Source of the DNA: Rhodothermales bacterium
GTDB taxonomy: Bacteria; Bacteroidota; Rhodothermia; Rhodothermales; JANQRZ01
Reading direction: 5' to 3'
Length of the DNA: 64,000 bases
Assembly: GCA_039944855.1 (NCBI GenBank)
Contig: JBDUXZ010000016.1
Location: forward strand, 62,001 to 126,000
The position numbers and the translations under genes are program-made. Below, piece by piece: positions 34,041-41,844 of this stretch. Numbering within the stretch: position 1 is the stretch's first letter; every line of letters begins with the position of its first letter. Under the pieces are notes generated by a model. That model saw only the letters and a list, made by a program, of their open reading frames with translations. It did no database searches and was not told the origin of the DNA.

Positions 34041-34192
34041 CCCGAGCCTCGTCCGGGGCTTCCCGGGGCGCGTCGAGTAAACGTGGAGAATGGGAAAGGA
34101 ATGCAGGGATCGGTGTGGCTTGCGCTCTCTCTACTCCCTCCGTCCTCTCCGCGCTATCCTTTCCCACCTACCCGCACGGGACTCGATCCACC

Positions 34193-35263
34193 TTGTCTAA
34201 ACACCCGATCCTCCGCATCGCCCTCCTCGTGCTGGCGCTCCTGTTCGTCGTTGCCACGGCGCTTCCGCTCATCCACGAGCCGTACTGGTGGATCCGCATC
34301 TTCGATTTTCCGCGCGTCCAGCTCGCCACGCTCGGGATCGTCGTGCTCGTTGCGTTCTGGTTCTTCCGTGAGCGTACGACGCGGTGGGATTGGGCGGTAC
34401 TCGCCGTGCTCGTCGTCAGCGTGGCCTATCAGCTCGTGCAGATCTGGCCGTACACGCCGCTCCACAGCGTCCAATCCGTCGAGGCCGAGGCGCCGGCCGA
34501 CGGGCAGGCCTTCCGGCTCGTCGCCTCGAACGTGCTTCAGACGAACCGCGAGAGCGAGCGCTGGCTGCGTGTGGTCCGCGAGGCCCGGCCCGATCTCGTG
34601 CTCGTGACGGAGGCGGATACGTGGTGGCAGCAGCAAATCCAACCGCTGCGCGACGAGCTGCCGCACGCCGTCGAGCGCCCGCTCGACAACACGTACGGAA
34701 TGCTCCTCTACTCGCGCTGGCCGCTCCGCGACGTCGAAGTGCGTGAGGTCGTCGAGGACAGCATCCCCTCCATCTGGGGCTCGTTCGAGCTACCCTCCGG
34801 CGAAAGCGTGGCGTTCGCCTTCATCCACCCGCGTCCGCCGCAGCCCGCCGACGACACCGACAACCGCGACGCCGAGCTCGTCCTCGTCGCCCGCGAGGTC
34901 GAGGACCACGACGGCCCCCTCATCGTCGCCGGCGACTTCAACGACGTGGCGTGGAGCTACACGACGGAGCTGTTTCAGGAGATCTCGGGCCTGCTCGACC
35001 CCCGCATCGGCCGCGGCCTCTACGCGACCTTCCACGCGGACTATCCCCCCATGCGCTGGCCGCTCGACCACGTTTTTCATTCCGAAGCCCTCGAAGTCGT
35101 CGAACTCCGGCGGCTCGATCACGTCGGCAGTGATCACTTCCCGATCCTCGTCGAGTTGGCCGCCGTGCCGGAGGCCGAAGCCGAGCAGGACAAGCCGGAA
35201 GAGGACGCCGAGGACCGCGAGGAGGCGGAGGAAATCCTCGACGAAGCCCAGGACGGGGAGTGA
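34193..35263 (+). CDS. Membrane-anchored EEP family protein, copy 2
   Basis: A 356-residue paralogue of the upstream gene, with the same three-helix anchor (HEPYWWIRIFDFPRVQLATL) and the same catalytic blocks (VTEADTWW, FIHPRPPQPA, VAGDFNDVAWSYTTELFQEI, GSDHFPIL). It also ends in an acidic tail. The likely start is TTG at 34193 (protein LSKHPILRIALLVL...), with TATCCTTTC about 30 bases upstream; no suitable ATG precedes the first helix. The pair arose by tandem duplication. Confidence 0.85.
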   Translation: MSKHPILRIALLVLALLFVVATALPLIHEPYWWIRIFDFPRVQLATLGIVVLVAFWFFRERTTRWDWAVLAVLVVSVAYQLVQIWPYTPLHSVQSVEAEAPADGQAFRLVASNVLQTNRESERWLRVVREARPDLVLVTEADTWWQQQIQPLRDELPHAVERPLDNTYGMLLYSRWPLRDVEVREVVEDSIPSIWGSFELPSGESVAFAFIHPRPPQPADDTDNRDAELVLVAREVEDHDGPLIVAGDFNDVAWSYTTELFQEISGLLDPRIGRGLYATFHADYPPMRWPLDHVFHSEALEVVELRRLDHVGSDHFPILVELAAVPEAEAEQDKPEEDAEDREEAEEILDEAQDGE

Positions 35264-35316
35264 ATGTGGGGGCCGAAGGAGGGAATGCTACCGAGGCCGT
35301 CGTGCTTCGTGACTGC

Positions 35317-35340
35317 GGGGGCGATCCCTCGTGGTCGCCC
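35317..35340. repeat. Decayed GGGCGAY...RTCGCCC inverted repeat
   Basis: GGGGGCGAT and TCGCCC flank CCCTCGTGG, an imperfect relative of the intergenic palindrome family, between an EEP gene and a convergent small membrane-protein gene. Confidence 0.4.
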
Positions 35341-35354
35341 TGGCTGGGACCGAT

Positions 35355-35603
35355 TCAGGCGCTCCCCTGCTGCGGGTGGATCGACCGGAATTGGCGGACG
35401 ATCCCATAGGAGAAGATCAGGAGCATCGCCGCGGCATAGCCGTACGCACCGTCCGCGACCGGGTAATAGAGGACCCACAGCATCAGCGGGATCCCGACGG
35501 CGAGGCGCCAACGCGCTGGGACTCGGCGGCTCAGCGTGAATGCGACCGCAGCGACAGTGAGGATCAGAAGCAGAGCCAACCAGTCCATGAGTTGTGGGGG
35601 CAT
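35355..35603 (-). CDS. Small two-to-three-helix membrane protein, 82 residues
   Basis: The product (MPPQLMDWLALLLILTVAAV at the start) has hydrophobic helices at about 7-23, 34-47 and 52-65, then a basic end. Family not recognised. It has a good promoter: on the minus strand TTG (35652-35654), 21 bases, TACGTTCG (35623-35630), leaving a leader of about 13 bases before the ATG at 35603. An ATG at 35588 is an alternative start. Confidence 0.6.
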   Translation of the reverse strand: MPPQLMDWLALLLILTVAAVAFTLSRRVPARWRLAVGIPLMLWVLYYPVADGAYGYAAAMLLIFSYGIVRQFRSIHPQQGSA

Positions 35604-35622
35604 CGGATGGTTCGTTACCCTT

Positions 35623-35654
35623 CGAACGTATAAAAATAGCCGAACGGAAGTCAA
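35623..35654 (-). promoter_or_regulatory. Promoter of small membrane-protein gene
   Basis: Minus strand TTG-N21-TACGTTCG, a good fit to the Bacteroidota pattern, in an AT-rich patch. Confidence 0.55.
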
Positions 35655-35674
35655 GAAACGATGAGCAAAAGCCT

Positions 35675-36820
35675 ATGACCCTCGACGACCTCCGCCGCCA
35701 CTTCCCGCACACCGAGACGTGGGCCTACCTCGACCACGCCTCGACCGGCCCGCTGAGTCAGCCGGTGATGGACGCCGTCGGCGCGTTCCTCGACCAGCGG
35801 CACCGGACGAAGCCGAACAACTACTTCGACGTCGAGCCGACCGTCGCCCGCGCGCGGGAGCGGCTCGGGCGACTGCTCGGCGCACCGACCGAGCGCGTCG
35901 AGTTCGCGCCGAACACGTCGGCGGCGATCAACGTGCTCGCGCAGGGGCTCGACTGGCGGCCGGGCGACCGCATCGCCGTGCCTGCCTGCGAGTTTCCGGC
36001 GAACGTCTATCCCTACCTCGGGCTCGAACACCACGGCGTCGTGCTCGACCGGATTCCGCACGAGCGGGGGACGTTCACCGTCGAAGACGTGGAGCGGACG
36101 CTGACGCCGCGGACGCGGCTCGTCTCCGTCAGTTGGGTGCAGTTCCTCTCCGGCTTTCGCGCTGACATCGAGGCGATTGGCCGGCTGTGCCGCTCGCGCG
36201 GAATCCTCTTCTGCGTCGACGCGATCCAGGGCGTCGGCGCGCTCCGGCTCGACGTGGCCGACCTGCCTGTCGACTTCCTCGCGTGTGGCGGGCAGAAGTG
36301 GGTGATGGGGATGCAGGGCACGGCGTTTTTCTACATCACCGAAGCGCTGCAAGACCGGCTCCGCCCCGTGCGCGGCTGGCTCAACGGGCCGCTCGACTGG
36401 GACGACTTCCTCGCGTACCCGACCGACTTTCACGACGACGCGCGGCGCTTCCGCATCGGCACGCTGAACCACGCGGGCGTCGTCGCGCTCGACGCCGCCG
36501 TCGGGCTCCATCTCGACGCGGGGCGCGACTGGTGCGAGGCGAATGTGCTCGCCCGCCGCAACGAACTTGCCGCCGGGCTCGACCGCCTCGACCTCCGCCG
36601 CTACGGCTCCACCGACGACGCGCACGCCTCCGGCATCGTCGCCGTAGAGCACCCCGACCCCGAGAGCGTCTTCGAGGCGATGCAGGCGCGCGGCATCGCC
36701 ATGTCCGTCCGCGACCGCAAGCTCCGCTTCTCGCCGACGTACTACAACACGCCGGAAGAAATCGAGCAGGCGCTCAACACCGTCGCCACGTTCGGGAAGA
36801 AGCGCGTCGCGGTAGGGTAG
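35675..36820 (+). CDS. PLP-dependent aminotransferase class V (cysteine-desulfurase/kynureninase fold)
   Basis: The 381-residue protein has LDHASTGPLSQPVMDAV (about 19-35), NTSAAINVLAQGL, the PLP-ring Asp in VDAIQGVGAL (181-190) and the Schiff-base lysine K208 in CGGQKWVMGMQGTAFF. No catalytic Cys loop of NifS/SufS is evident, so an isomerase, epimerase or kynureninase-like role is possible. A 5-codon frame (ATG 35661, MSKSL) ends inside the start codon region in an ATGA overlap, which could couple initiation. Confidence 0.85.
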   Translation: MTLDDLRRHFPHTETWAYLDHASTGPLSQPVMDAVGAFLDQRHRTKPNNYFDVEPTVARARERLGRLLGAPTERVEFAPNTSAAINVLAQGLDWRPGDRIAVPACEFPANVYPYLGLEHHGVVLDRIPHERGTFTVEDVERTLTPRTRLVSVSWVQFLSGFRADIEAIGRLCRSRGILFCVDAIQGVGALRLDVADLPVDFLACGGQKWVMGMQGTAFFYITEALQDRLRPVRGWLNGPLDWDDFLAYPTDFHDDARRFRIGTLNHAGVVALDAAVGLHLDAGRDWCEANVLARRNELAAGLDRLDLRRYGSTDDAHASGIVAVEHPDPESVFEAMQARGIAMSVRDRKLRFSPTYYNTPEEIEQALNTVATFGKKRVAVG

Positions 36821-36830
36821 GGGGCTCTGG

Positions 36831-37658
36831 CTATCTACGCACGACGGTAAGCGATCGCGTGCGCTGCACGTTTCCCGCTCGGAGCCGCACGAGGTAGACT
36901 CCCGCCGCCCACTCACTCGCGTCGAACGCCATGACGTGATCGCCTGCCGAGCGCAGCCCTTCGGCGAGCACCGCCACCTCCCGTCCCAGCACATCGTAGA
37001 CGGTGAGGTAGACCTCTTGTGCTGTCGGGATCGAGACCATCACGGTTGCCTCCGACGAGAGCGGATTGGGGTAAACAGGCTGTAGGACGAATGTTCCTGC
37101 CGAAGGCCCCGTCTCGGCCGCGACGGGCGGCGGCGTGATTCGGATGGGGAGGATCGTAGCGTCGACGGGGCCGGATTGCATTTCATTGCGGATATCGATC
37201 GAACTCTCATGCGTAATAAAAGCAGCAGGGATCATGCACGTAGAACATTCTCCAGGCATGACAAACGGAGGCTGTCCCCCGTCGCCCCTGGAGTCGTTGT
37301 GGACAACGACAGCTGTAGCCCCAACTGCTTGCGCGTTCATCACCTTCTGGACGAACGGACATGTGCCCCGCGAAATGAACGCGATGTTCCCGGCGACTTC
37401 ATCGCCGTTAACGAAGGGGTTGCATCCGTGTTCGGGTCTGGCTCCAGGCCACGGACCCGCATTGCTTCCCTCAACTTGGATGAGAGGAAGCGGGCCTATG
37501 GTCATCTCCGCTGGGAATTGGGGGCCGAACGCCGCCCCATAGGCGGGGTGTTCGATGCCAGCCACCTCGACGTGGACGCTGTCGGGCTCCTGCGCGAGGG
37601 CGAGCGCTGGGAGGAAGACGGCGAGCAGGACAGCCGTCGTAGCGATTCGTTGCACCAT
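36831..37658 (-). CDS. Secreted PA-domain protein with type IX secretion sorting domain
   Basis: The 275-residue protein has a signal peptide (MVQRIATTAVLLAVFLPALA, then LA). A protease-associated (PA) domain (about 45-170) includes GNIAFISRGTCPFVQKVMNA and GATAVVVHNDS. A Por/T9SS type A sorting domain (about 195-275) has VYPNPLSSEATV, VYDVLGREVAVLAEG and WAAGVYLVRLRAG. It would cross the outer membrane by T9SS and be anchored or released. No catalytic domain is present, so it is a stand-alone PA module, perhaps for binding. Confidence 0.85.
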   Translation of the reverse strand: MVQRIATTAVLLAVFLPALALAQEPDSVHVEVAGIEHPAYGAAFGPQFPAEMTIGPLPLIQVEGSNAGPWPGARPEHGCNPFVNGDEVAGNIAFISRGTCPFVQKVMNAQAVGATAVVVHNDSRGDGGQPPFVMPGECSTCMIPAAFITHESSIDIRNEMQSGPVDATILPIRITPPPVAAETGPSAGTFVLQPVYPNPLSSEATVMVSIPTAQEVYLTVYDVLGREVAVLAEGLRSAGDHVMAFDASEWAAGVYLVRLRAGNVQRTRSLTVVRR

Positions 37659-37702
37659 GAGGCCCTCCGCGTTTGTTCGTTCGCAGCGGAATTGTAACGG
37701 AA

Positions 37703-37733
37703 CCAAGGTAGGCGTGCGCGAGGCATCGGACAA
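37703..37733 (-). promoter_or_regulatory. Promoter of PA/T9SS gene
   Basis: Minus strand TTG (37731-37733), 20 bases, TACCTTGG (37703-37710). Leader about 40 bases to the ATG at 37658. Confidence 0.5.
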
Positions 37734-37774
37734 TCCCGACCCCAACGGCGTCGCGTCGTCGGGCTGTACGCCCG

Positions 37775-37782
37775 TAGCTTGT
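37775..37782 (+). promoter_or_regulatory. Promoter -7 element of rluD-like gene
   Basis: TAGCTTGT ends 4 bases before the ATG at 37787, implying a leaderless or nearly leaderless transcript. Confidence 0.4.
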
Positions 37783-37786
37783 GGGC

Positions 37787-38878
37787 ATGGCTGATTCCGA
37801 AGAAAAGCAGGAGACCCTCGTCGTCTTCGACGTGCCGCCCGGCTACACGGCCGAGCAGCGGCTCGACGTGTACATCACCGACAAGCTCGCGAACGCCTCG
37901 CGCTCGAAAGTGCAGCGGGGCATTAAAGACGGACACGTGACCGTCAACGGCGCGGTGCAGACGAAGGTGTCCACGCCCGTCGTCGCCGGGGACCACATCG
38001 AGTGCGTGCTCCAGCGCCCGCCGCCCATCGAGGCCCGGCCCGAGGCGATCCCGCTCGACATCGTGTACGAAGATGACGTCCTCCTCGTCGTCAACAAGCA
38101 GGCCGACCTCGTCGTGCACCCGGCCTACGGCAACCGGACCGGCACGCTCGTCAACGCGCTGCTGCACCACGTCGGCGGCGGGCTGCTCTCGTTCGAAGAG
38201 GAGGACGAAGAGCCCGAGGACGAAGACGTCGGCCTCTCGACCTCGACGGCCGCGCCGCGCTACGACGGTGACGTGACCGTGCGGCCGGGCATCGTCCACC
38301 GCCTCGACAAAGACACGACGGGGCTGATGGTCGTGGCGAAGAACGACGTCGCGCACGCGCACCTCGCGCGGCAGTTCATGGATCGGACGATCCGCCGCCG
38401 CTACCTCGCGCTCGTGTGGGGCGTGCCCGACCCGCCGGAGGGCACCGTCGAGACGTTCCTCGGCCGCGACCCGCGCAACCGGCGGAAGATGGCCGTCGTG
38501 CCCGAGGAGCGCGGCAAGCACGCCGTCACGCACTTCGAAACCGTCGAGACGCAGCAGTACACGTCGCTCCTGCGGTTCCGGCTGGAGACGGGGCGGACGC
38601 ACCAGATCCGCGTCCACGCCCGCCACCTCGGCCACCCCATCCTCGGCGATCCGACGTACGACGGGCAAACCATCCGCTACGGGCACGACACGGGCAAGCG
38701 GCGCGCGTTCTTCCGCAACCTGTACGAGGTGATGCCGCGGCAGGCGCTCCACGCCGCCACCCTCGGCTTCGTTCACCCGGCGACCGGCGAAGCTCTCGAT
38801 TTCGAAGCCCCGCTTCCCGACGACATGCAGCACGTGCTCGACCGGCTGCGGCGGGTGGAGGGGGCGGAGCGCCCGTGA
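37787..38878 (+). CDS. RluA/RluD family 23S rRNA pseudouridine synthase
   Basis: The 363-residue protein has an S4 RNA-binding domain (about 20-80: LDVYITDKLANASRSKVQRG) and a pseudouridine synthase domain. The catalytic Asp is in the HRLDKDTTGLMVVAKND block (171-187), and the later motifs are RRYLALVWG and ETGRTHQIRVHARHLGHP. Residues about 134-164 form an acidic, Ser/Thr-containing insertion (SFEEEDEEPEDED) just before the catalytic loop, longer than usual in the family. RluD modifies helix 69 of 23S rRNA in E. coli; the exact site here is unproven. Confidence 0.92.
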   Translation: MADSEEKQETLVVFDVPPGYTAEQRLDVYITDKLANASRSKVQRGIKDGHVTVNGAVQTKVSTPVVAGDHIECVLQRPPPIEARPEAIPLDIVYEDDVLLVVNKQADLVVHPAYGNRTGTLVNALLHHVGGGLLSFEEEDEEPEDEDVGLSTSTAAPRYDGDVTVRPGIVHRLDKDTTGLMVVAKNDVAHAHLARQFMDRTIRRRYLALVWGVPDPPEGTVETFLGRDPRNRRKMAVVPEERGKHAVTHFETVETQQYTSLLRFRLETGRTHQIRVHARHLGHPILGDPTYDGQTIRYGHDTGKRRAFFRNLYEVMPRQALHAATLGFVHPATGEALDFEAPLPDDMQHVLDRLRRVEGAERP

Positions 38879-38916
38879 AGCGTGCGCGAGGGGCGAACGC
38901 GCGGAGGGGCGGCACG

Positions 38917-38924
38917 TATATTTG
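38917..38924 (+). promoter_or_regulatory. Promoter -7 element of PTS IIA gene
   Basis: TATATTTG is a perfect match to TAnnTTTG, 24 bases before the ATG at 38949. Confidence 0.5.
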
Positions 38925-38948
38925 CGCTCTCCCCGCCGCCCCTCGCCC

Positions 38949-39434
38949 ATGTCCTCGAACGGCTCCCTTTCCATCGCCCACCTGCTCACGCCGGAGACGG
39001 TCCGCGTGAAGATGCCGGGCGGCACGAAGGACGACGTGCTCAACGCGGTGATCGACCTGTTGGAGGGGGCGGACGGGGTGATCGACCTCGCGCAGGTCCG
39101 GCACGACGTGTTCGCCCGCGAGCGGCAGATGTCGACCGGCGTCGGGATGGGGCTTGCGCTCCCGCACGCCCGCACCGCCGCCGTGGCCGATACGGTTGCC
39201 GCGTTCGCGACGACGGCCGATGGCGTCGCCTTCGCCGCCCACGACGGGCAGCCGGTGTCGATGATCTTCCTGCTCGTCGGGCCCGAGGGCGAGCGCGGCC
39301 GGCACATCCGGCTGCTCGGGCGGATCTCCCGGCTGATGAACCGCGACGAGTTCCGGCAGCGCTTGCTCGCCGCCGCCACCTCCGCCGAGGCCCTCACCCT
39401 CTTCCGCGACGCCGACGCCGAACTCGCGGCCTGA
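38949..39434 (+). CDS. PTS EIIA type-2 / PtsN-like protein
   Basis: The 161-residue protein is a mannitol/fructose-type IIA domain, with the phosphorylatable His73 in VGMGLALPHARTAAV, a VFARERQMSTGVG lead-in and the IFLLVGPEGERGRHIRLLGR block. No EIIB/EIIC permease is adjacent, so a PtsN-like regulatory role (nitrogen PTS) is more likely than sugar import. hisS follows after 53 bases. Confidence 0.88.
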   Translation: MSSNGSLSIAHLLTPETVRVKMPGGTKDDVLNAVIDLLEGADGVIDLAQVRHDVFARERQMSTGVGMGLALPHARTAAVADTVAAFATTADGVAFAAHDGQPVSMIFLLVGPEGERGRHIRLLGRISRLMNRDEFRQRLLAAATSAEALTLFRDADAELAA

Positions 39435-39487
39435 AGGCCCGCGTCGCCGTCTGCGCAGCTCCCCTCCACGGCAGCCGCACGCCCCGC

Positions 39488-40771
39488 ATGACGTTCCAGA
39501 ATATCAAAGGCACCTTCGACATCCTGCCCGACGCATACGACGTGGGCGGCAGCGCGGTCGCCGGCAGCGCGGCGTGGCGGTGGGCCGAGGGCGTCGTGCG
39601 CGACGTGATGCGGCGGTTCAACTTCGCCGAGATCCGCACGCCCATCTTCGAGCCGACGGAACTCGTCGCGCGCGGTGTGGGCGGGACGACGGACATCGTG
39701 CAGAAGGAGATGTTCGCCTTCACGAAGGGGAGCACCGACTACGTCCTCCGCCCGGAGATCACGGCGCCCGTGATGCGGGCCTACCTCCAGCACAACCTCC
39801 AGCAGCGCGGCGGCGTGCAGAAGCTCTCGTACAGCGGCCCTTGCTTCCGCGCCGAACGGCCGCAAAAAGGCCGCTTCCGCCAGTTCCATCAGTTCGGCAC
39901 GGAACTCCTCGGCAGCGACGATCCCCGCGCCGACGCCGAAACCATCGCCTGCATGGCGGCGGTCTACCGCGCCTTCGGCGTCACCGGCACGCGGCTCCGC
40001 CTCAACACGCTCGGCGACGCCGCGAGCCGCCCTCGCTACCGGCAGGCCCTCCGCGACTACCTCGAACCCCACCGCGACACGCTCGGCGAAACGAGCCGGC
40101 AGCGGCTGGAGACGAACCCACTTCGCATCCTCGATACGAAGAACCCTGCCGAGCGTGTCCTCCTCGACGACGCCCCGCTCCTCCTCGACTATATCGACGA
40201 CGAGAGCCGGACGCACTACGAAACGGTAAAGCTCCTGCTCGGCGATCTGGGCATCGCCTTCGTCGAGGACCCCCTCCTCGTGCGCGGGCTCGACTACTAC
40301 ACGCGGACGGTCTTCGAACTCGAAAGCACGGACCTCGGGGCGCAGAGCGCGCTCGCGGCGGGCGGACGCTACGACGGGCTCGCCGAGGCCGTCGGGAGCA
40401 AGCAGCCTGTACCGGCCGTCGGCTTCGCGGCGGGCTACGAGCGGCTGTTCCTCGCCCTCGCCGCGCAGGGGATCGCGGCCCCCGAACCGAACGATCCGGC
40501 CGCGTTTCTCGTCGCTCTCGGCGATGACGCCGAGCGCTGGGTCTTCACCACGGCCGACCGGCTCCGCGCCGCCGGCCTCCGCGTCGGGCTCGACGTGAAG
40601 GGCCGTTCGCTAAAGGCGCAGATGAAGGAGGCCGACCGGCAGGGCGCCCGCTACGCCGTGATCGTCGGCAAAGACGAGCTGGCCGCCGAGGCGGCGCAGC
40701 TCAAGGACATGGAGACGGGCGAGCAGCGGAGCGTCCCCTTCGCCGACCTCGCCGACGCTCTCCGCCCATGA
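39488..40771 (+). CDS. hisS: Histidyl-tRNA synthetase
   Basis: The 427-residue class II synthetase has motif 2 in GPCFRAERPQKGRFRQFHQF (about 119-138), the histidine-specific VRGLDYYTRTVFELES (about 264-279) and AAGGRYDGLAEAVG. A C-terminal anticodon-binding domain follows (about 335-427, GLDVKGRSLKAQMKEADRQG). It charges tRNA-His. The ATG at 39488 starts the family-typical FQNIKGTFDILPD. Confidence 0.95.
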   Translation: MTFQNIKGTFDILPDAYDVGGSAVAGSAAWRWAEGVVRDVMRRFNFAEIRTPIFEPTELVARGVGGTTDIVQKEMFAFTKGSTDYVLRPEITAPVMRAYLQHNLQQRGGVQKLSYSGPCFRAERPQKGRFRQFHQFGTELLGSDDPRADAETIACMAAVYRAFGVTGTRLRLNTLGDAASRPRYRQALRDYLEPHRDTLGETSRQRLETNPLRILDTKNPAERVLLDDAPLLLDYIDDESRTHYETVKLLLGDLGIAFVEDPLLVRGLDYYTRTVFELESTDLGAQSALAAGGRYDGLAEAVGSKQPVPAVGFAAGYERLFLALAAQGIAAPEPNDPAAFLVALGDDAERWVFTTADRLRAAGLRVGLDVKGRSLKAQMKEADRQGARYAVIVGKDELAAEAAQLKDMETGEQRSVPFADLADALRP

Positions 40772-40804
40772 CCTCGTGGCAATGATCTTCCGACACCGAC
40801 GTTC

Positions 40805-40830
40805 GTAGGCGCAGCACGCTGCGCCCCTAC
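40805..40830. repeat. Intergenic palindrome (GTAGG...CCTAC), slightly decayed
   Basis: GTAGGCGCAGC and GCTGCGCCCCTAC pair around AC; two bases appear lost from the left arm. It is one of two tandem family members upstream of lgt. Confidence 0.7.
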
Positions 40831-40842
40831 CTCTCGACTTCC

Positions 40843-40870
40843 GTACAGACGCGACATGTCGCGTCTCTAC
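40843..40870. repeat. Intergenic palindrome (GTAcAGACGCGACA), one mismatch
   Basis: A 28-base inverted repeat with half-sites GTACAGACGCGACA and TGTCGCGTCTCTAC (one mismatch), ending 9 bases before the lgt ATG. It contains an in-frame upstream ATG (40856) that I do not take as the start. Confidence 0.8.
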
Positions 40871-40879
40871 CCTTCCGCC

Positions 40880-41815
40880 ATGTATCCCCGCCTCTCCGAC
40901 ATTTTCAGCGACCTCTTCGGGTTCGACCTCCCGCTGCCGCTCTACTCGTTCGGGCTGATGGTGGCCGTCGCGATCCTGACGGCGACGTGGCTGGCGCGGA
41001 AGGAGCTGGATCGGATGTACGCCGCGGGCATCGTCGGGCCGGTGGAGATGAAGGAGCCGGGGAAGAATGGGCGGACGAAGATCGTCAAGACGAGCCCGTC
41101 GGCGATCATGTGGAACGTGATGCTGCTGGCGGCCTTCTTCGGCATCGTCGGCTCGAAGCTGTTCCACATCCTCGAAAACCTCGGCGACTTCGCGCGCGAC
41201 CCGGCCGGGATGCTGTTCTCCTCGGGCGGGCTGACGTTCTACGGCGGGCTCATCACGGCGGGCATCGCGATCTGGTACTACGCCCGCAGCAAAGGCGTCC
41301 GCTTCGGCGCGCTCGCCGACGCCACCGCGCCGGGGCTCATGCTGGCCTACGGCATCGGCCGGATCGGCTGCTACCTCGCCGGCGACGGCGACTGGGGCGT
41401 CTGCTCCGACCTCGCCGACAAGCCCGCGTTCGTCCCCGGCTTCCTCTGGTCCGAGACGTTCCCCCGCAACATCTTGAACCGCGACCTCCTCGCCGAGTGC
41501 GGGCCGGGCTTCGACGGCGTCTACCCGACGATGCTCTACGAGGTGGCGATGGCGACGGCGCTCTTCGGCGTGCTGTGGATGCTGCGGAAGCACGCGCACC
41601 AGCTCGGCTGGCTCTTCGCGGTCTACCTCGTGCTCAACGGGCTCGAACGGTTCCTCATCGAGCAGATCCGCGTCAACGTCGTGATGTTCGAGATCGGCGA
41701 CTGGCCGGTGACGCAGGCGATGGTGATCGCCGTCGTGCTGATGCTCGTCGGGGCCGTCGCAGTCGCGATGACGTGGAAGCGGCGCTCGCCCGAGCCCGTC
41801 CCCGTCGAAGGCTAG
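40880..41815 (+). CDS. lgt: Prolipoprotein diacylglyceryl transferase
   Basis: The 311-residue polytopic protein has the Lgt signature GRIGCYLAGDGDWG (about 156-169), GLTFYGGLITAGIAI, and the conserved YPTMLYEV near residue 214, which precedes the last helices. It transfers diacylglycerol from phosphatidylglycerol to the lipobox cysteine of prelipoproteins, several of which are encoded in this window. I chose the ATG at 40880 because the earlier one at 40856 lies inside the palindrome. Confidence 0.93.
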   Translation: MYPRLSDIFSDLFGFDLPLPLYSFGLMVAVAILTATWLARKELDRMYAAGIVGPVEMKEPGKNGRTKIVKTSPSAIMWNVMLLAAFFGIVGSKLFHILENLGDFARDPAGMLFSSGGLTFYGGLITAGIAIWYYARSKGVRFGALADATAPGLMLAYGIGRIGCYLAGDGDWGVCSDLADKPAFVPGFLWSETFPRNILNRDLLAECGPGFDGVYPTMLYEVAMATALFGVLWMLRKHAHQLGWLFAVYLVLNGLERFLIEQIRVNVVMFEIGDWPVTQAMVIAVVLMLVGAVAVAMTWKRRSPEPVPVEG

Positions 41816-41844
41816 CCCGCCTCTCTTTTCCTTTCCCTCGCTTC

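Noticed and set aside
35661-35678. Five-codon frame (MSKSL) overlapping the aminotransferase start
   Set aside because: The ATGA overlap is suggestive of coupling, but so short a frame occurs easily by chance; noted in the gene entry only.
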